This document shows, one piece after another, positions 1-13,132 of a stretch of DNA of 64,000 nt. The stretch lies in the NCBI GenBank assembly GCA_038503075.1, contig JBCAML010000019.1, forward strand, positions 372,001 through 436,000, given 5' to 3'. A program made the translations under genes and the position numbers. How positions within the stretch are numbered: position 1 is the first letter of the stretch; each line of letters starts with the position of its first letter. Source of the stretch: Gyromitra esculenta. Lineage: Eukaryota; Ascomycota; Pezizomycetes; Pezizales; Discinaceae. The notes below the pieces were generated by a model. It did not search any database, was not told the origin of the DNA, and saw only the letters and a list, made by a program, of their open reading frames with translations.

Positions 1-1804
1 CTACATGTACCTACATATACTCTACATATATCCTCCACTTAAATAGCGACCTGCCCAAGTGTTCTCTCGCGATGAACGGACAGGATGATGGAGACTGTTA
101 ATCGGGACTGGTCGAGAAGATTCGAGAGTGGATGCATCGTCCCATCCCCGCCCACAGCGAACCCCTACGAAAGCCAAGCTCTGATGGATGGCGCGGCGAA
201 CAGGGATCTGATCTCAAAGCCAAGGCTAAGCGAGGTGCGGTTTGTTTAGCATGCATCTTCCTATCCCTGCCACCAGTGACACCAGTCTAGGGCACCAGCA
301 GAGCAGTTTACTGGGGGCGATCCCCTGGTGGGGAAAAAAAGGGAGAACTCGGCGTCGCGCTAATCGGCATGGGGAAGGCACAGCGCAAAGATGGGAATTA
401 GAGCGGTAGTGAAAATTGGATTTCTCCATATCGGCATGAAAGAAAGATCCCAGCCAAGCCAGGACCACGAAGCGCACCGGATCAAAGGTGTGGAGGGGAA
501 AATGTGGCGCGCCGAAACTTTTTTGTATTTTGCACCTGGGCCCGGCGAATGGGTTTTTTAATGGATCTGGAGGTGTCTGCATGGTGCATAGGGGAGGGTT
601 CATATGAACGGAATATGCGAGAGCCATCAGGCGTGCATCCGCTGTCTGCAGCATGGAGGTGGAGGTTTTGTATGCCCCAGCCTTTTTCTATTGCCTCCTG
701 GAGTTTCGGGAGCGAGTAGAGTTGAGGTTGAGGGTTTTCGGTTGTTTAAGGCTAGTGAAGTCGATATAGCTTGTCCAACCCACACCAGCCTCAACATCTG
801 TGTCCTAATCCTACTATCGTCGGAATTACTCACCCCTACTTTCTCTACACATAGGTGGGTGGGACTACGTACTCTTACTTGCTGACTCTCGTTCGCCCCC
901 CATCGCATCTCTTGAATTCTGTCTGCAGCCCTCACTGGTCTGTTTCAGCCGCAGAAACGAATTCGACACCCGCTTATTGCCTTCCTTGCCCATCTATCTA
1001 TCTGCTGCCTCACCAAAATTCCGACCAGTCCTAGGCACGTTAGAAGCATCTTGAACCATTACATACGAATACTGGGGGTTGGACTATTTTTTTTTAGCAA
1101 TCGGAAAGGTTGAGTGATTGAGTGTGAGTGACTGGTCATCATTCAGGGGACGGGAAAACAGCACTGCGCTGTACTGCGTTGGTTGATTGGCTGTGGTTGT
1201 GTTTCCACCCGCCTTTTCTTCTGCTGAGGGTGCCGTTTGATCCCCTTTGCCTGCCATTCTCCGGACTGGGGAAGAAGTCGTCTTGTCTGTCGTGCTGTCA
1301 ATCAATTGCTAGAAATCTCTGAACACTGCGAATCTGCAAATCCTCCGCTAGCTCCACGCTACGCCACTAATATTAAGAAAAAGAAAAAGAAAAAAGACTC
1401 TTATTCTCGCCTAACCTGTGAGAATTGTCTGGGAGTGTGTCGAATTTTTAGGTTGGAGCTGTCAGTTATCTAAGATCAATTACCGGGCAAGTTGGGTTCG
1501 TGGTCTCTCTCCCTTGTATCTCTTCCCCCCAACATACAGAGAACAGTCCGAGAAACAGCAGTTAGTTTCACCATCATCAGTCAGATATCATTTCCTTCTT
1601 ACCGGCTGGCTCTTTCTTCCCTTTACTAACTAACACTAACGCTTTGTATTGTCTTCCAGCCCTTCTCTCTATAATCTTTTGCCTCGAACTCGTCGCCAGC
1701 ATTGCTCTGGTATCGGTACGAAATTTACAGTAATTCCCCTCGGAGGCCCCCGACCCAGCCCAGCTCAACTGCGGAGAAGGGAGGGTTAGGGGATCACCGT
1801 CGCT
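1..1804. other. Non-coding region and 5' leader upstream of the SLN1-like gene
   Basis: No gene is recognisable here. Short open frames lack conserved motifs, and those on opposite strands overlap. The last several hundred bases are pyrimidine-rich with an A-rich stretch near 1375-1395, as expected for a fungal promoter and long 5' untranslated leader of the kinase starting at 1805. The upstream gene boundary is outside the window. Confidence 0.5.
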
Positions 1805-4800
1805 ATGAGGATCCGAATCCGTGAACAACTGAGTATGTTGGTGGCTCTTACAGCACTGACTGCTGTTGGGGTCTTGGCTATTGTTACTGTTTGAAGCCCC
1901 TTCGTTCCTCTCTACCATGTCACTCGGCGCTGACCCGAGGCGAGTAATAGTGGGTGCATAATTACAAACTCGTGCTTGAGGTTCGATCATCACGATTTTC
2001 ACTCACAGCTTCTTTGAAGAGTATACAGGTTGCCCAGTCAATCACTCTCCTCCATAACACTGTTTATGCTATCAGCACACGCGCCATACTTCAGAGTGCA
2101 CTAAGGCGGTACCAACTTGGAAATAACACCTTGGAGAACTGGCTTCGTACCATCGACGACCTTCAGAACTCTGCTTCTGCTAGCACCGGTGGTTTCGCTG
2201 AGGTATTACAACTAGTTGTTTTCGACGAGAACTTAGGTAATGGGGCACCAGGGGTCGACAATGGGACAACGTTGGAGGACGGGTTTATCGTTGGAGCTGG
2301 TAATTACAGTGGTTTCCTACCTAACGGGACACGTCTCAGCGTTGGCCGCGGTCTTGGTGGGAGGATGGGGCTGTTGAATACAACAGGTGGGAATGCAATG
2401 GGGGTCGTGCTACCAGCAAGTGATGCGAGCAAGGATGTGGGAGGTCCTATGCTGTTGAATCAGTCTGCACAACAGATGTCAGAGACAGCGTACAACGCAA
2501 CTCATGGATTGCCGTATCATGACGGGTTTCCAAACGCGCTATATCCGACTTCCATGGGACAGAATGGTGCAGATGTGGCAGAGTACTTCACTCCTGAATA
2601 CATCAGTGGGCAGGGTGGATTGTTACTGGGTCCAATGATGGTCAACGAATCGTTTTATATGCTCTCGTTTACTATACCGATTATCAATAACACAAGTGAA
2701 TCAACGCTGTTGGGGTTTCTGACGGTAGTGTTGAACGCGCAAATTGTGTTGGATATCATTAAGGATACCAGGGGTCTGGGTCAAACAGGGCAGGCGATAC
2801 TTGTTGGCCCGGCTATGGTTTCGAATATATGGAATGATACGAAGCTTTCGGCAAAAACACGGGAAACCGCAGATGCCGAGGCTAGCGGTGGAGCACGCGC
2901 GACGCATTCTATCCGCAAAAGATCTTATAGTACAGCGGCTGCTCTGGGGAGTTTGTTTGGACGTTCGTTTGGGTTAAGGAAGAGGAGTGAAGAAGTAGAT
3001 CTTGGGGACTATGAATTTCGGTATTTGCTGCCACCCGGGAGGGAAGAGAGCTTGGAAGGGCAGGTTAGGAAACTGAAGGATTACCATGTCGTCCGGAGAG
3101 TGTTTGAGTACGGGGTTGGAGGTCCGAAAGGTGCTGGTGATGACGGAGATGGTGGTGGGAGTGACCTGGATACTTGGAACTCTGAGGGACATCGAGTCAG
3201 TGTTGGGTATATTTCATCACTCCAATGATTTTATTGCGTGTTTTATTTATATTTTCTTAAGAAGTCAAATACTTATCATAGGAGCGATAGATATGCTATT
3301 GTCGACGTAGTAAGGGAACTCGCCGATTGGGCACTTCTAATAGAGCAAGACAAAGGAGAGGCTTTCCAGCCCATCAACAAGTTACGGAACATATTAATTG
3401 GTACAGTGTTTGGCACCTTCGCAGTTGTGGTGATCCTAGTCTGCCCAATTGCCCATTTCGCGGTTAAACCGATCACGCGATTAAAACGCGCAACGGAGAA
3501 AAGTATGGATTACCCTGGATCTAACACTGTGGTTGTTGAGGCTGATCTCAACGCAGGTATGCGTCCACCTTCTTATACCCCTACCGGCAGCCAGTCTTCT
3601 CATGCAGTGGAATCCTTAGATCGTGACGCCCCTGAACCTCCAGAGGACGAAGAGCGGGGACGTAACCGATTCTATGGGATGGGCGAGTTCATCCGCCGGC
3701 GAGCTCAGCGCCGGGACTCATCGCAGAGTGGAGACGGTAGCCAAGAGCAACGAAGGCGCGCGTTTAGGATCCCCGGCAAGGTTAGGGAAAGGAGACATAT
3801 CATTCACGATGAGCTCACGGACTTGACACGCACGTTTAATGAGATGTCAGATGAGCTTGTTCGGCAGTATGAGAATCTTGAAGAGCGGGTTGCTGAGAGG
3901 ACAAAAGAGCTAGAGGAACAGAAGAAGGTTGCTGAGGCGGCGAACCAAGCGAAGTCGTTGTTTGTGGCTAACATAACGCATGAACTTCGGACACCGCTCA
4001 ACGGAATCCTCGGCATGTGTGCGGTCTGTATGCAGGAGGACGAGATTCCGAAGATCAAGCGGTCCCTTGGCATCGTGTATAAGTCCGGCGAGCTGTTACT
4101 ACATCTTCTTACAGACTTATTAACATTCTCTCGGAATCAGGTCGGCCAAATGGCGATAAGCCTCGATGAGAAGGAGTTTAGAATGACGGATGTGAGTATG
4201 CAGATAATGGCTATCTTCGAGAACCAAGCGAAGGAGTCGGGTATCGATCTTGGAATTAGTATCAGTCCGGAGAGGAGGATACGGGAAATGGTTTTCTGGG
4301 GCGATTCGAATCGGATCTTACAGGTGTTGATCAATCTGGTCAGCAACAGTCTTAAATTCACCCCGTAAGTTTTGTTGTCTTTAACTAGGGTGATGAACGC
4401 GTACTAATGATAGAATAGTGAAAATGGTGCAATTCAAATTCGAATGAACCTTCTTCAGGAGATCCTCGCCGCTCCTACGCCTACAGATCTCCCTATTCGT
4501 CGTGGAAGTTCGCGGATAGGTTCCAAGAATAATAATGGACGCAATATGTCGCGTCTTCCCTCTAGCGCTACTTCGCCTCCCACTCCTTCCGTATCTGTCC
4601 AGCAAAACCCAAGTACACAAGATACCACTACAGCTGCCGTAACCCCAAACCATCAAGCTACTCTAACAGAAAAGCTCCAAGATCAACTCAACAGTCCTTC
4701 AAGACCAACATCCCCACCGGCTGGAAGTAAGACCTTCATGTTTGAATTTCAAGTCGAGGACACAGGCCCGGGTATCCCCGAGGCTCTACAGCAGAAGGTG

Positions 4801-6003
4801 TTCGAGCCATTTGTGCAGGGAGATTTGAGGCTGAGTAAGAAATACGGTGGCACAGGGCTAGGGCTGAGTATCTGTCAGCAGCTTGCAAAATTGATGAATG
4901 GGACTATTGAGCTGAAGAGCCTGGAAAAGGCTGGGACAACTTTCACAATGCGGATTCCTCTTCGGTTTGTTAAAGAGGTTACACCAAGTATTCTGAGTGA
5001 AAGAGAAAGACGGAACATGAGTCGGAGCAATAGCATTACTGGTGTAGCTAACCACAATCACTCGGCCACTAACGGCACTGACACAGTAGCGGATGGAGAA
5101 AAGAGTATTCACCAGCATAACGAAACAGCGTCACAGAAATCCGGCAAGTCAAATGTTTCATTTGGAAAAAATAACAAGCCACGGTTAGTTGGATTGAGTC
5201 AACCATTCTTTGCACCGAGTATGCCACCGACTGGAGCGCAAACACCAAGCAAGGAAATCGAGGAACTTGCGGCGAGGGCGGCAGCGGACGATGGCGGGAT
5301 GATTAGGGTACTTGTGGCGGAGGATAATAAAGTCAATCAGGAGGTTGTGTTGAAGATGTTGAAGTTGGAGGAGATTTATGGTAAATTTCTCGTCTCCGAC
5401 GTGTGTTTAAGATAGTAATTATTTGCTTTGGATAAACTGTTGCTTCTACGAAACTTAAGGAACATGACAAGAAAATCTTGCTAATTTATGATTACAGATG
5501 TCACGATCGCAAAAGATGGCCAAGAAGCTGTCGAAAGAATCAAGGAAGCCTTGAATGAGGGCAAGAATTTTCATTTAGTATTGATGGATATTCAGATGCC
5601 CAACCTCGACGGAATAGAATCAACGAAGATTATCCGACATCTCGGTTACAGCGCACCCATCGTTGCGCTGACCGCCTTTGCTGAGGAATCGAACGTCAAG
5701 GACTGTCTGGATGCTGGCATGAACTATTTCCTCGCGAAACCGATTCGGCGTCCACAGCTAAAACACGTGCTGAAAACGTATTGTTCTACCATACGTGAGG
5801 AAGCTCCTGGGATAATGAGTGATGTGAGTTCTGCGACCACAACGGAGAAAATTGCAGGCGGGGGAGCTGGAGGAGCGTCTTTGGCGGGGAGCTCAACTAG
5901 AGGGAGCTCAATGGGAATGCCAACGCCGGAGATGGGGAAAGGCGGGCCGTTGGTAGAAGTGAAAGAAGAGAACAAGAAGGTTGAAGAAAGTGATAAGCGA
6001 TAG
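1805..6003 (+). CDS. SLN1: SLN1-type (group VI) hybrid histidine kinase osmosensor
   Basis: Five exons: 1805-1888, 1951-3206, 3291-4364, 4419-5380, 5498-6003. They sum to 3882 nt, 1293 residues. The first exon encodes [10 protein letters not shown] plus a hydrophobic segment (TM1, about residues 10-28). A TGA lies just inside the first intron, so a single-frame reading misses this exon. An extracellular sensor region of about 450 residues follows, then TM2 (about 481-507) and a HAMP-like linker with coiled coil. The kinase core has the H-box HELRTPLNG (His 677), N-box (Asn 799), DTGPGIP (about 919) and [10 protein letters not shown]-terminal receiver carries the phospho-acceptor Asp in LMDIQMPN (Asp 1156) and a KP lysine. 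In yeast Sln1 feeds phosphate to Ypd1 and Ssk1 and controls the HOG MAP-kinase path from the plasma membrane; the same role is inferred here. An acidic/Ser-rich insert (about 3590-3780) sits between HAMP and coiled coil. Confidence 0.95.
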
Positions 6004-9000
6004 TACTTGTTGAGCTTACGGGGGTGAAAAGAGAAGGACAGTGAAAGCACATATGATAACATTGTCTCGTTGTGGTTTTTGTTTTCTCATTTGTTGCTCG
6101 CCGTAAAAATAGGTTTGGCGTAGATTGAGTGTGCCGTGGATTGTATACTTGTTAGTTTTTGGTTTCTTGGTTTTCTTTCTTGGACTGGTATATCCTTTTC
6201 TTGTCGAATTTTTTGATTGATTGATTTGTTTTTTCTTGCAACATGGGGGCGCAATCGTTTGTTCATTCACAATGGGGTTCTGGGAAGGGTCTTTAAAACT
6301 TGTTTTCGTGTGGCATTTGGTTTTTTTATACACCTAGTTACTATTTATTTCTTAAACCTATTGTTTTGGGTGGTTGATGTATTGCTTTTCTTTGGGAAAA
6401 AATAGGAATTTTGGGGTGTTGGTTCTCTTTGCTTTAAAGTGGAGGGGAAAGGGGAAAGAAAGAAGGGGTGATTGGTGTGTTTATATATATATGCACCCTT
6501 CTTTCTTGTTCTAGTCTTGGGTCTTTGTGTGGATGCGTGGATTTAGTGTTCTTCTACTGCTATATCAGGACTTCTTATATAAGATATCCTTAGTTAGTAT
6601 AAACGCGGATGCACAACTTAGCTAGATGTGGGAGGCATGGTGTTTTTTCGTTAGCTACAGTGTGGAAATTCGAGGATCAGTACATACATACGCAAGGAAG
6701 GTAGATACTTAATAAATGCGGTGATAATATAAAGCATTTATTTTTCCAGTGCGGGTTTGGGGATTCAACATTTTGAACAATTTCCTCCTTGTTATCAGAC
6801 TTATCCGCTGTGGGCGGCTATTTCTGTCTCTAGTCTCTCCTTCAGCTTGGGTATTCGTATTCCTCCTTATTTATCATGCGGAGCTCTGACAGTGTATGTG
6901 GGAAGGCTTTCCCTCTCAAATTATTTCCTTTTCTCCAAGCCGCTTCATGCTTTACTAGCCACCGCTACCAAACACTGTTCTTTATAAATTATAGTGAGTG
7001 ATGTCTTATGATCGTAGATTAAGTAGCAACTCGTCGTCGATCAATTAAGTCGATCGATCTTGGCATTGTCCTGGTCATTCCACTGTTATATTACGTTAAG
7101 ATCAACTGTGCCCACTTACAGAAACCTGGTACTACGGGTCTGGGGCGAAGACGATCAGGTACTCGCGCAGCGCTTACTCTTAGTGCCTCTATAACTATAA
7201 GAGTTAGCACGACATAATAGATACCTTGGTCCTAAAAATTTCGAGCTTCAAACTCACCGTACAACCGAAAGTTACGACATAGGGAGGTGGGAATTTCAGG
7301 GATTTGGATAGGGTATCCTTTGATTCATTGTTTTACACCAACGAGTTTTCGGGCCATGTCTATCACTCGTTTTGGGCGAAAGACACCACTACCTAATATA
7401 TTTTCTTCCAACTTTCATGTCAAAACCAGTGACTTCTTGAATCTTTCCGCCATAAATATTCTGCTTCTAGTATGTGCATGCCAAAACAAAAATAACGTTC
7501 CATCCCCGACGGAAATAATAGTAACTTTACTGATTTAGCTGACCTCTTCAACAACCGCACTGAGCGCTTACAGAAAAACTACCAAAGAAACCACGCCCAA
7601 AACCACCACCGGTATCCTATATGACGTAGTATCCATAAAGGAACCACATCTATTTTGCCAAGTGCGAACGTTTACCAAGTGCGTAACTACTCAGCGTATC
7701 GATTTTATTAACAAGGCACTCGGTCGATATTGCGTTCGTGGGGATCATTGTTGCTCCATGGAAGGAAAGGTAATAACTTGGGGTACGTCAGCGATGGTTT
7801 GGGTGGTCGTGGCATTTTCTGGGACTCGAATATTGAGTGGTTTAGGATCACTTTAGCTTTTGAGGATAGTAGATTAGGTAAGCCGAGGTGAACAGACCTG
7901 GTAGCAAATGGCAATGGACACCGCCATGTTTATGTGTTCGCCGTATATTTGAATAAACCATGCCTCGCTGGACTAGACTAGCATTCGAACAGTATTTACT
8001 AATCAACTCCTCAGACTAAACTCACATAAAAGCAGAATTCGAATCAAATCCCTTCAAAATACAAGGCAAGTTCTACACCAACGCGAAACTGTATTCGAAT
8101 CGGCCTCTTCGAATCGGCCTCACTCGCAACCTGCCCCTTCAGAATAGGATCGGTTGCACACCAGCACAACCCGAAGTTAACTAAAACCGACACCTTGCAA
8201 ATCCCGCAAGGATAATCATTCCCTGCCAAAGGTACCTCCTCAGTAGATGGTGTCTTCATGTCGCATTTTCTACCAGCACACGCTAGATTGTGTGAGATAG
8301 ACCTAGCTGCGTCAACGCTGCTGGGAGAAAAAAATCAAGGACGATCGGGGGGTAGATTGCTGCCAGTTCAGATACTTAATACCGAGAATTCTATCTCCTC
8401 AACACCCACCCTGCTACCGATGTCCAAAACTTGGAGGCCCTGCGCTGATACATCCTACATTGACTAGCCGGCAAACTAAATATAGAAATGGTTAACCCCT
8501 GGGTTATTATATTGGTCTTGTGCCCTGGGCGAAAATTCAATGTGTGCGGCACAAGCGACTGGTTCGGTGACGAGGAAACGTTGGAGATTTTTTTATTGAA
8601 TATTCTAGATATCGATAAAAGGCCAAAACTTAGCATAATATAATGTAATATTGCCTATGGTAAATTTGAATTGTGGCTCTATATGAAGATTGAAACTCTG
8701 GAATGTTACTGTGTGCCAAGCTGGGCGAGTGAGAACCTGAGATGCATATATTTAATTTCTACTGAGCCCTATACTTCGCCAACCCAAACTCAACCTCGTC
8801 CGCCGGAAACAAGTATAAGCACTGAGTGCAAGCGTATGATAAAAACCTGGTGCCTTTGGAGCTCAAGAGCTACATATAGAGTACACAGGTAACCATAAAC
8901 ACGTCCAGACTTCTTTTCCAAAAAAATATTTTTTCAATTTCGCCAGATACACCAGTTCCTACAGATACCGTCTATAAGGCTATAAGGTACCGGTTCCTCC

Positions 9001-9194
9001 TCGGAGTAGCAACAGCCAACGGAACAAAACTGAATAAAAATAAATAAAAATAAAACACAATCTATAAGCACTCGCGAAAAATAATAATACATAGAAACTA
9101 AAAATAGGTAATTTCGGATTATGAAAAGCCGAGCGGAGGAGAAAGTTTTTTTTAAAAAGGGCGAACACCAACCCATCATCACCAAACCTCCAGC
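6004..9194. other. 3.2-kb intergenic region between convergent genes
   Basis: This lies between the 3' ends of the kinase and the TM9 gene. It is AT-rich and T-rich just after 6003, consistent with a 3' untranslated region. I see no conserved protein, tRNA or repeat with clear ends. Confidence 0.45.
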
Positions 9195-11606
9195 CTAATC
9201 CGCCTTAATGGCACTATAAATCCTCCTGATAAATGCATAGGTGCTCAAAAATCCAATAGTACCAACAAGCAGCCCATAAACTACACACGCCAAAAAACTA
9301 TAACTAAAGAATAGCAAACCCGATACAAACCCCTCAATGTGGAGCTTCGTCATAAAGTACCAAGCCGAATACAAGAAGATCCAGAATGCAGAGCCAGAAC
9401 CGACAAGGAATGAACGCCACCACCAGTTGTAATTCTGTTATAAATAGTCAGTAATGGACGGGGGTGGAGGGAGAAGGGAGAAGGGAAGTACCTCAGAGCA
9501 AAGCTGGAAATAAGTAGTAACGATAGTAATCTCAATAACAGTAACGACGTTGATACCAGCAATCAGTGCCAAAAACCCATACATATAATAATACCCACTC
9601 TTATCCTGCCACAGACTCTTAAACACGAAGAGCAACTCGATAAAGATAACTGCGAATGGGATCAACCCTCCCATTAAGATAGCTGGCACGGTTCTTAGAT
9701 ACCACGGTTGTGCCGGGATTTGTCGTGCGATCATTGTGGTCCTTGTCGGGTGTTCCCACGGCGCTTTGCGGAAGCCAACGAAGGACCCAACAAAGACGAG
9801 GGGGAGAGAGATGCAGAGCCACATTACTACGAGGGCGCAAAGTGTACCGAAGGGGATGGCGGTGCTGGAGGCTTGGGCCCAGACAAAGAGGTTGAGGATG
9901 AACACAGAAGCAAAGAGGAAGCCAGGGAAGAGGAGGGCAGTCTATAAGTGTTAGTATGTCTGGCGGTAACGTGGGAAGGGAGCATACCATGAGAGCATTT
10001 TTCTTCCAATTTTCACCCTTAAAAGTCTTATAGACTCGTGTGCTAAAGTACCCAGAGAATACACCCGCAAAGACAAACAGAAATAGCGCAAAGCTAATAA
10101 ATCCGCCACGGTAACTAGGGTTCAGTACACCTACAGCACTTAATACTAATAATGCAATTGACATGGCAAGCAACTGGACTCCGCTGCCGACAACTGGTGC
10201 GAACAACCCCCCCACGCCCGGCGGCCGGAATACATCTCCATGCACCAACTTCCATCCTGTGATATCGTCCAACGCCTCATCCTCACCTGCACCCTCCGCT
10301 GCAATTACCGCTACAGCCTTCCGTTTCGCCTCGGGGTCGCTTGAGCCAGAATCATTGTAGTTTTGGATATCACGAGACAGAGTCCTCAGCATGATGATCG
10401 CGACCACAACGGTCAGCAGCATGGCAATAACGAGAGAGTTAACAATCGCAAGCCAGTGGACAGAAGCAGATTCTTCATCGTTGACGAAATACAGATCCCA
10501 ACGGGAGGCCCAATCAATCGTAACGTCTTCCTTCCAGTACACGGAATACGTGTACGGGATCGACATCGTCTTTCCATCATCTCGAGTTGGTGCTGTGCCG
10601 TCTTCGGTGGACTGGAGAGGGATGTTGAGTTCGAGAGGCTTCTGGGCTTCGAGGGACTCTGGACACTTTCCGGTAGGCCCGGCAATGGACTTTGGGTAGA
10701 CCTCGAATGCGACGATAACCTTACGTGTGGGATCTTCGGCGGTCTTGCGCCAGCGGAGAACGAGTGTTACGTGATTATTGATGAATGCCTTCTGTAAGAC
10801 GGGTCAGTGGTGGACGAAAGGCTTGAGGGAAGGGTTGGACTAACATCGTTTTCATAAAATCCGAGTTTGAAACCGGCGGCATAGTATTTCTTGGTCTTGT
10901 CGACCGTGACGAAGGAGGTTGCGCCTGGGAGATTGTCGACGATCCTACAAGTGTTGTCAACCAACTATCCTATGTCACAATCCCATTTCTTTCTAGCGTC
11001 AGACGCCCTCCATCCCACGATCCTGTACAGGTCTCCCAATTACCACTAGGATACAAGATGAAAAATTTACTCACCATTCAACCACATAACCATTCCTCAC
11101 CAATTCCTTTGCTCTTTCCACGGCACTCCGGCGAACCTCCCTGTCGCATAGGTGTTTACACACCTCGTCCTGCCCCACCACTAGCTCGTAATCACTGATC
11201 TGTATCCGATCACCTCTCAACACCTCTCCCAAGTTCAGTGCAATAGCTCTAGACGAGCCGAACTTCGATCCGAAACCTTCCTTGCTGGCAGGGCAAACAA
11301 ACGGCAGTTCCGAGTACGCATACGGCAGCTCCGTCGTTGGCGAGGTAAGCTTATTCGTAGATAACGGGATATGGTCACCATCCTTATACGAACGAATCGA
11401 CCATCCTAGAGCAAGTGAATCATAAATCCTGTCAGTAATACATTTCTCAGACAACCCCTGCGCTCGGGGCATAGGGAATTTCCGTTGTCCTTTGTTGGAT
11501 TCCGGCGAAAGGGGGCTTGCAGCGACTCACCAGGAATATAGAAAGCCGATGAAAGCGAAACTCCCGAGGCCGAAAGAAACAGTAGCAGACTTTTTGAGAG
11601 CCGCAT
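9195..11606 (-). CDS. Transmembrane 9 superfamily protein (EMP70/nonaspanin)
   Basis: Six exons read on the minus strand: 11606-11531, 11405-11075, 10944-10845, 10791-9988, 9941-9492, 9434-9195. They total 2001 nt, 666 residues, the usual TM9SF length. The start gives a signal peptide (MRLSKSLLLFLSASG...) followed by FYIPGW, the family's mature N-terminus. A lumenal domain (LPFVCP, WIVDNLPGA, YYAAGFKLGFY) leads into nine hydrophobic segments from about residue 270. The C-terminal exon includes NYNWWWRSF and ends in K-A-D, matching the family's KXD/E COPI-binding Golgi retention signal. TM9 proteins work in Golgi/endosome sorting of membrane proteins, and in yeast in adhesion and copper balance. 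Introns of 46-130 nt have good GT..AG ends. It could be the Tmn2 or the Emp70 type; I cannot separate these by eye. Confidence 0.95.
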
Positions 11607-13132
11607 TGTGATCAAACTATCTCGACGAGAATACCAATAACCTGTGTTGATGATAGGAGGAGAATGATTGAGTGGTCTGATGAAGAAATCGGAAAATCTG
11701 GCGACACGGTAGAAAACGGTCCGGCCTTTGAGGCTCAGACGTTTACGTAATGCGGCTCTTGGCAAGGAAGTTTGTTTTATTAGCGAGTGGTGTCTGATGA
11801 TCACTGTGCCACAGCTGCCATCTATCGCGAAATATCAAATATCGTCCGTTTACTTAGAGGAACCCACTACGCCATTATGTGTTGGTGCATGGTATTTGGC
11901 CTGCCTGTCGTTCTGATCTGGGAAGCAGTTGTTCTTGTAGCTAATGCCAACAATTACTTAACGATGGCGCTAACGGTATAAAGAATCTCGGTGGGGTAGA
12001 TGTGATTATTTGTCAAAAAACCATATCTAGCCGTCAGGTCGAACTCTGGTCAAATTATCGTTGCGGGACGCGAGGGTGTTTCCTTCATTACTTGAAATTG
12101 ATTTTCCAAGCCACCGATATGGGGTGCAAATCCGGAGTTTTCACAGGCCGTGATACTCTTAGTCAAAGTGATGTAGTCTTCGGAATGAGATTCTACGATA
12201 TGAAACGTGACTTGGATTTCTGCGTTGTGCCGCGCGTCAGTACATGTGATTAATTGTTGTTCGTTCAGATGAATTCAAAAAATTTCCTTATGTGCATATC
12301 TTGCTACTGGCCAAGAACACTTCTGTATACACCCGCGGTCGTGTTCGATTAGCTTCAGTGTCATCAATCAGCACCCTTGGACGTGATAGTTTTGGGTATA
12401 GCTGGCTACTAAGGGAAGCAGATTGCTGGAAGATGCTAGTACATGGTGTATGTTTTTTTCTCGGTAGATTTCTTGCCATCCTTCACCATTAACTCATCTC
12501 TCCAGCAATATATGTGTATTGATAGTAATATATATAATGTTCCTAAATGGTAGATAGTCTTTCAGAGAGGAATTGGGCAAGCTTTTTTGGTCAAGGTGTT
12601 TAGCTTCGTAGAAAAGCATGCTGTATAACTGCGTGTACCCACGTGCTCCCTTAATTCTCTGACTCATGGCGAGAGAATGATAAGTTTCAACTTCAATGGA
12701 TGACATCGCTACAGAAGTTTTCACCTCTTTGTACTATCTTGTCTTCAGTCTGCCTCTATGGCGGAAGGCTGTTGGTCTGTGTGATTAGTCTCTCGTAACG
12801 TTATGGATAGGAACTTTCCCTATCATGAAAAACAACTTGCAACTTATTAAGACTACTTAAGGCGGGGTCTAACAGGTGTACTATTCGTTCGTTCGTTCTT
12901 CCATTCGGTCGGTCGATGCGTATTGCTGTGAGTAAACTGTTGCTCGTTGACATGCAGCAAAGGCATAGAGTTACACAAAAACAATCGGAGATCCTACCTA
13001 CCAGGATCTTCGGCAAGCCTCAGCTGGGGGTGGCAACCGATAGTTGCTTTGCGAGCCACCGACAACTGTTTCCTTTGAGCATTTCTAATCTTTGCATCGG
13101 ATCCCCAGAAAACCCAAAAGTTTGTCCTAGCC
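11607..13132. other. Intergenic region between divergent TM9 and STAND genes
   Basis: This holds the upstream regions of the minus-strand TM9 gene and the plus-strand STAND gene. No other gene is recognised. A short run of CGTT units lies near 12887-12900. Confidence 0.45.

Noticed and set aside
6004..9194. Several short open frames (about 60-105 codons) as small genes
   Set aside because: No start context, introns, domain or codon signal, and frames overlap on both strands.
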